Assembly (NCBI RefSeq): GCF_031157255.1
Contig: NZ_JAVIFX010000032.1
Span: 1 to 64,000 of the forward strand
Source of the DNA: Bradyrhizobium sp. LHD-71
GTDB lineage: Bacteria; Pseudomonadota; Alphaproteobacteria; Rhizobiales; Xanthobacteraceae
Direction: 5' to 3'
DNA: 64,000 nt
In this document: positions 61,005-64,000 of the stretch, piece by piece
Numbering within the stretch: the first letter of the stretch is position 1
Layout of the letters: each line of letters starts with the position of its first letter
The notes under the pieces: model-generated
What the model saw: only the letters and a program-made list of their open reading frames with translations
The model's database searches: none
Told to the model about the DNA's origin: nothing
Translations under genes and position numbers: made by a program

Positions 61005-63941
61005 ATGCGAGTCGTTTGTCGGGTTGAAATTCCTAGAATGGCCTCCCGCTGGCAAAGCAAAAATGGCACGGCCACTGCCGGCTCCTCTGTCCAAGAGGAG
61101 GCTGCTCGGGAGACTTTCGTCTTCGGCCCCTTTCGCCTCGACGCCGAGCAGCGGCGAATCGCAAGGAATGGCGAGCAGGTTCAGCTGTCGGCTCGGGCCT
61201 TCGACATCCTGCTCACGCTGATCCGGCATGCAGGAACGGTCGTCAGCAAGAGCGATCTGATGGCCAGAGCGTGGCCCCACTCCAGTGTCGACGAGAACAG
61301 CCTGCGTGTTCACATCGCAGCGCTTCGCAAGGCGCTCGGAGACGGTCATGCCGGCGACCGCTATCTGAGCACCGTCTCCGGGCAGGGCTATTGCTTCGTC
61401 GGGTCGATCTCTAAGCCCGACGAGACACAGCCGGAGCCGTCCGGTCTTCCTTATGCCCACAACCTGCCGGCGCATCCCCGGCACATGGTGGGACGCGAGC
61501 AAACCATCCGAGAGATATCCGAACGATTGAGAGCTCAGCGTTTCGTCACCGTGGTCGGGCCAGGTGGCATCGGCAAGACGACGGCGGCCGTTTCGGTCGG
61601 CTACGCCCTGCTCGCCGAGTTTGCAGGTCAGGTCCACTTCGTCAGCCTGGGCGAGAATTGCGATGCTGTCCTCGTGCCTGCCGTCACCGCAGCTTCGTTC
61701 GGGTTGCCGGCCCGATCGAACGATCCCTCGGCAGGACTTGCAAGTCTCCTGCGCGGGAGGCACATGCTGCTCATTCTGGATTGCTGCGAGCATGTCATCG
61801 ACGCGGCGGCTGCGCTGGCTGAGCAACTCTTCCAGGAGGCGCCAGAGTTGCACATCCTCGCCACCAGCCGGGAGCTGTTGCGCGTCGAGGGCGAACATGC
61901 CCACCGCCTTCTGCCACTGGCAAGTCCTCCGGAGAAGGCCAGTCTGACCGCTGCAAGCGCGCTCGCCTATCCCGCAATCGAACTCTTCGTCGAGCGTGCG
62001 ACGTCCGGAGGGAGCGAGTTCGCGCTGACGGATGCGAACGCTTGGGATGTCGGCAACCTCTGTCGCCGGCTCGACGGCATTCCGCTTGCAATCGAGCTCA
62101 CCGCCGGCCATGTCGGCGCATATGGCGCCGGCGCCATGGTCCGGCTCCTCGACGAGCACTTCAATCTGCTCTGGGAGGGGCGGCGGACCGCCCTGCCTCG
62201 TCACCGCACGCTGCGTGCAACCATCGAATGGAGCTACAATCTCCTTTCCGAAGCGGAGCGCGAGGTTCTCGACCGGCTGTCCGTGTTCGTCGGAAGCTTC
62301 AGCTTGGACGCCGCGCAGGCGATCGTCGCGACCGCAAAGGACGATGACGCCATCCTGGCCATCATCGACAGCCTCGTCGCCAAGTCGATGCTTGCGTCGA
62401 GTGTCGACCCGCAATTGACCCGTTATCGGCTCCTGGACGCCACCCGGGTCTACGGCCAGGAGAGGCTCGCCGCCCAAAACGACGCCGATGAGATGGCGCG
62501 GCGCCATGCCGCCTACTTTCTCGCGCTGCTCGAGAACACGGATGGCGCGGCGAGAGACGGCTTCCCGGCCGCAACCGATCAGTTCGGTAACGTACGAAGC
62601 GCTCTGGCATGGTGCTTCTCGGATCGGGGCGACCGTGGCATCGGGATAGCGCTCACGGCCGCAGCTATTCCCCTGTTCTTCAAACTGTCGCTCCTGACCG
62701 AATGCGAGCATTGGGCCGCGCGCGCCATCGAGGCCCTCGATGAAACCGCCGAAAGCGCGAGGCGCAGCCTTGCACTCTACGCCGCACTCGGAACGGCCCG
62801 GACACTCACCGGGCAATTCGACGATCTGGCCATGACCTGCCTCAACCGCGCGCTTGCGCTGGCAGAGAAGATCGGCGACCTCTCCGGGCAGGTCCGGCTG
62901 ATCGATCGGCTACATCTGCTCCAACTGCTCACCGGGAAATTCCACGACGCCTTGAAGACGGCCAGAAGAGGCGAGAGCATCGCACTGGAGAGCGGCGATC
63001 CCGGGGCCCTTTCCCGCATGCACTTGGCGCTTGGCATCTCCTGTCACTATCTCGGCGAACTTGCCGCCTCCCGTGCGTACATCGAGGCCGCGATGTCGCG
63101 TTTCGGCGCGACGAAGGACGTCGGTGGCGAGCCGACGCTCGACTATCCCGGCCGCGCACCAATCACTTTGGGCCGTATTCTATGGCTCCAGGGATATCCC
63201 GACCGAGCCGTGGAAATCGCGCGAAAGGCTGTTTCCGACGCGCTCACCATGGACCACCCCACCATGCTTTGCCGGGCGCTGGTCTGGGCGTTCGACGTGT
63301 TCTATTGGAATGAGGAGCTGGAAAGTTACGAAGATTCCATCGACAGGCTTCTGGCCGAGAGCCGTACGCACAAGCTCGCCACGCTCGAGATCGTCGCGGA
63401 AGCCATGAAAGGAATTGCGCTGCTGACGCGCGGGACGACCGGTCCGGGTCTCGCGATGCTGAAGGGCTCGGTCGAGAAGCTACAGAACCGCCGTTTCGGT
63501 GCGGTCGCAGGGTTGAGCGTGCCGCTTGCTGCGGCCCTGGTAGCGGCAAATCAAGGCGGGGCCGCGCTGGACACGATCAACCAGGCCATTGCCCAGGCAG
63601 GGCGTTGCGGCTTCCTGATGGAGATGCCCGACATGCTGCGGGTGAAGGCGGAGGCGCTGATCCGCAAGGCCACGCCCGACATGTTGCAGGCGGAGCAGAA
63701 CCTCGCGCAATCGCTCGAATTGGCGCGCCAACAAGGCGCGCTCGGTTACGAACTGCGCACGGCAACCATGCTTGCGCGGCTACGACAGCGCCAAGGCCGC
63801 TACCGAGACGCAGAAGAACTTCTTGCACCCGTGTATGGCCGTTTCACCGAGGGATTTGGCACGCGCAGTCTCAAGACAGCCTCGGATCTGCTCACTGAGC
63901 TGCGCTTCTCCCGATCGGACAGGCTTGCGGGCTCTTGGTGA
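61005..63941 (+). CDS. large winged-helix/NTPase transcriptional regulator
   Basis: A 978-residue regulator. Residues about 38-130 are an OmpR/CadC-type winged helix (FVFGPFRLDAEQRRIARNGEQVQLSARAFDILLTLI and WPHSSVDENSLRVHIAALRKALGD, the recognition helix). Then a signalling NTPase: P-loop GPGGIGKTT (about 186-194), Walker B LLILDCCEHV, and TSRELLRVEGE-type sensor. The C-terminal half is a long TPR-like helical array (ALYAALGTARTLTGQFDDL onward). This STAND-like architecture needs a ligand or partner to fire. The start is uncertain: ATG 61038 is an alternative and neither has a good ribosome site. The upstream SDR gene is a candidate target. Confidence 0.85.
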   Translation: MRVVCRVEIPRMASRWQSKNGTATAGSSVQEEAARETFVFGPFRLDAEQRRIARNGEQVQLSARAFDILLTLIRHAGTVVSKSDLMARAWPHSSVDENSLRVHIAALRKALGDGHAGDRYLSTVSGQGYCFVGSISKPDETQPEPSGLPYAHNLPAHPRHMVGREQTIREISERLRAQRFVTVVGPGGIGKTTAAVSVGYALLAEFAGQVHFVSLGENCDAVLVPAVTAASFGLPARSNDPSAGLASLLRGRHMLLILDCCEHVIDAAAALAEQLFQEAPELHILATSRELLRVEGEHAHRLLPLASPPEKASLTAASALAYPAIELFVERATSGGSEFALTDANAWDVGNLCRRLDGIPLAIELTAGHVGAYGAGAMVRLLDEHFNLLWEGRRTALPRHRTLRATIEWSYNLLSEAEREVLDRLSVFVGSFSLDAAQAIVATAKDDDAILAIIDSLVAKSMLASSVDPQLTRYRLLDATRVYGQERLAAQNDADEMARRHAAYFLALLENTDGAARDGFPAATDQFGNVRSALAWCFSDRGDRGIGIALTAAAIPLFFKLSLLTECEHWAARAIEALDETAESARRSLALYAALGTARTLTGQFDDLAMTCLNRALALAEKIGDLSGQVRLIDRLHLLQLLTGKFHDALKTARRGESIALESGDPGALSRMHLALGISCHYLGELAASRAYIEAAMSRFGATKDVGGEPTLDYPGRAPITLGRILWLQGYPDRAVEIARKAVSDALTMDHPTMLCRALVWAFDVFYWNEELESYEDSIDRLLAESRTHKLATLEIVAEAMKGIALLTRGTTGPGLAMLKGSVEKLQNRRFGAVAGLSVPLAAALVAANQGGAALDTINQAIAQAGRCGFLMEMPDMLRVKAEALIRKATPDMLQAEQNLAQSLELARQQGALGYELRTATMLARLRQRQGRYRDAEELLAPVYGRFTEGFGTRSLKTASDLLTELRFSRSDRLAGSW

Positions 63942-64000
63942 GGACGCCCGAGCTACTGGGGCGCCAGCTGCGCCATCATTGTCCTCGCGCGGCGCAGATC

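Noticed and set aside
60927-62816. 629-codon open frame opposite the large regulator
   Set aside because: Long antisense frames are common at this GC content; the plus-strand frame has clear winged-helix and P-loop motifs.

Overview
The window looks like a chromosomal segment of a Bradyrhizobium-type alphaproteobacterium. It is GC-rich, with dense operons and frequent ATGA start/stop overlaps. It carries a Porin_2 outer-membrane porin, a DUF3551 secreted protein, Rhizobiales intergenic palindromes and two exact EcfG-type general-stress promoters. I see no rRNA, tRNA, CRISPR array, transposase or prophage.

Layout. 1-11 kb: a candidate dispersed repeat, a porin on the minus strand with its own promoter and terminator, a MarR regulator, an alpha/beta-hydrolase-like protein whose nucleophile position is Gly, a ketopantoate-reductase-like protein, a LysE exporter, a winged-helix/YkgJ Cys-cluster protein, a HerA-like ATPase, and a NiCoT nickel permease behind a textbook NikR operator. 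11-19 kb: a minus-strand block with a branched-chain-amino-acid-type ABC importer (LivF, LivG, fused LivHM, Tat-exported binding protein) joined to two carboxymuconolactone-decarboxylase-fold proteins, a luciferase-like flavin monooxygenase and a MetQ-like binding protein. This reads as an uptake-and-oxidation system with unknown substrate. 19-24 kb: a DUF892 ferritin-like stress protein, a peptide-type binding protein, a stress short-chain dehydrogenase, a DUF3551 protein and an AraC regulator with a coupled 69-codon ORF. 24-30.5 kb: a sensor kinase/FixJ-type regulator pair, a single-domain receiver, a deletion scar joining a FUSC exporter start to a headless HlyD-type gene, and a second AraC regulator closely similar to the first.

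30.6-37.7 kb: a full malonate decarboxylase operon, mdcA-C-D-E-G-B-F-H, in which the transporter gene mdcF has a one-base frameshift. 37.8-45.8 kb: a secreted esterase-like hydrolase, two small secreted proteins, an MdtA/MdtB-type RND efflux pair and a sensor kinase without a partner regulator. 45.8-49.6 kb: a YdeP-type molybdopterin oxidoreductase and a Tat-exported bicupin (oxalate decarboxylase family) broken by a one-base deletion. 49.7-55.6 kb: fumC-cupin-mqo-cydA-cydB in one tight operon, which converts fumarate to malate to oxaloacetate, passes the electrons to quinone and burns them on a bd-type oxidase. 55.7-57.3 kb: fdhD and a YoaK-family membrane protein; FdhD could activate the YdeP-type enzyme. 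57.4-59.6 kb: a catalase-like peroxidase, a cytochrome b561 and a Dps protein, an apparent peroxide-defence operon. 59.9-63.9 kb: a short-chain dehydrogenase and a large winged-helix/NTPase regulator.

Three genes or gene pairs are visibly broken (FUSC/HlyD, mdcF, bicupin). The two single-base lesions could be real or sequencing errors; the FUSC/HlyD junction is a true deletion by its structure.
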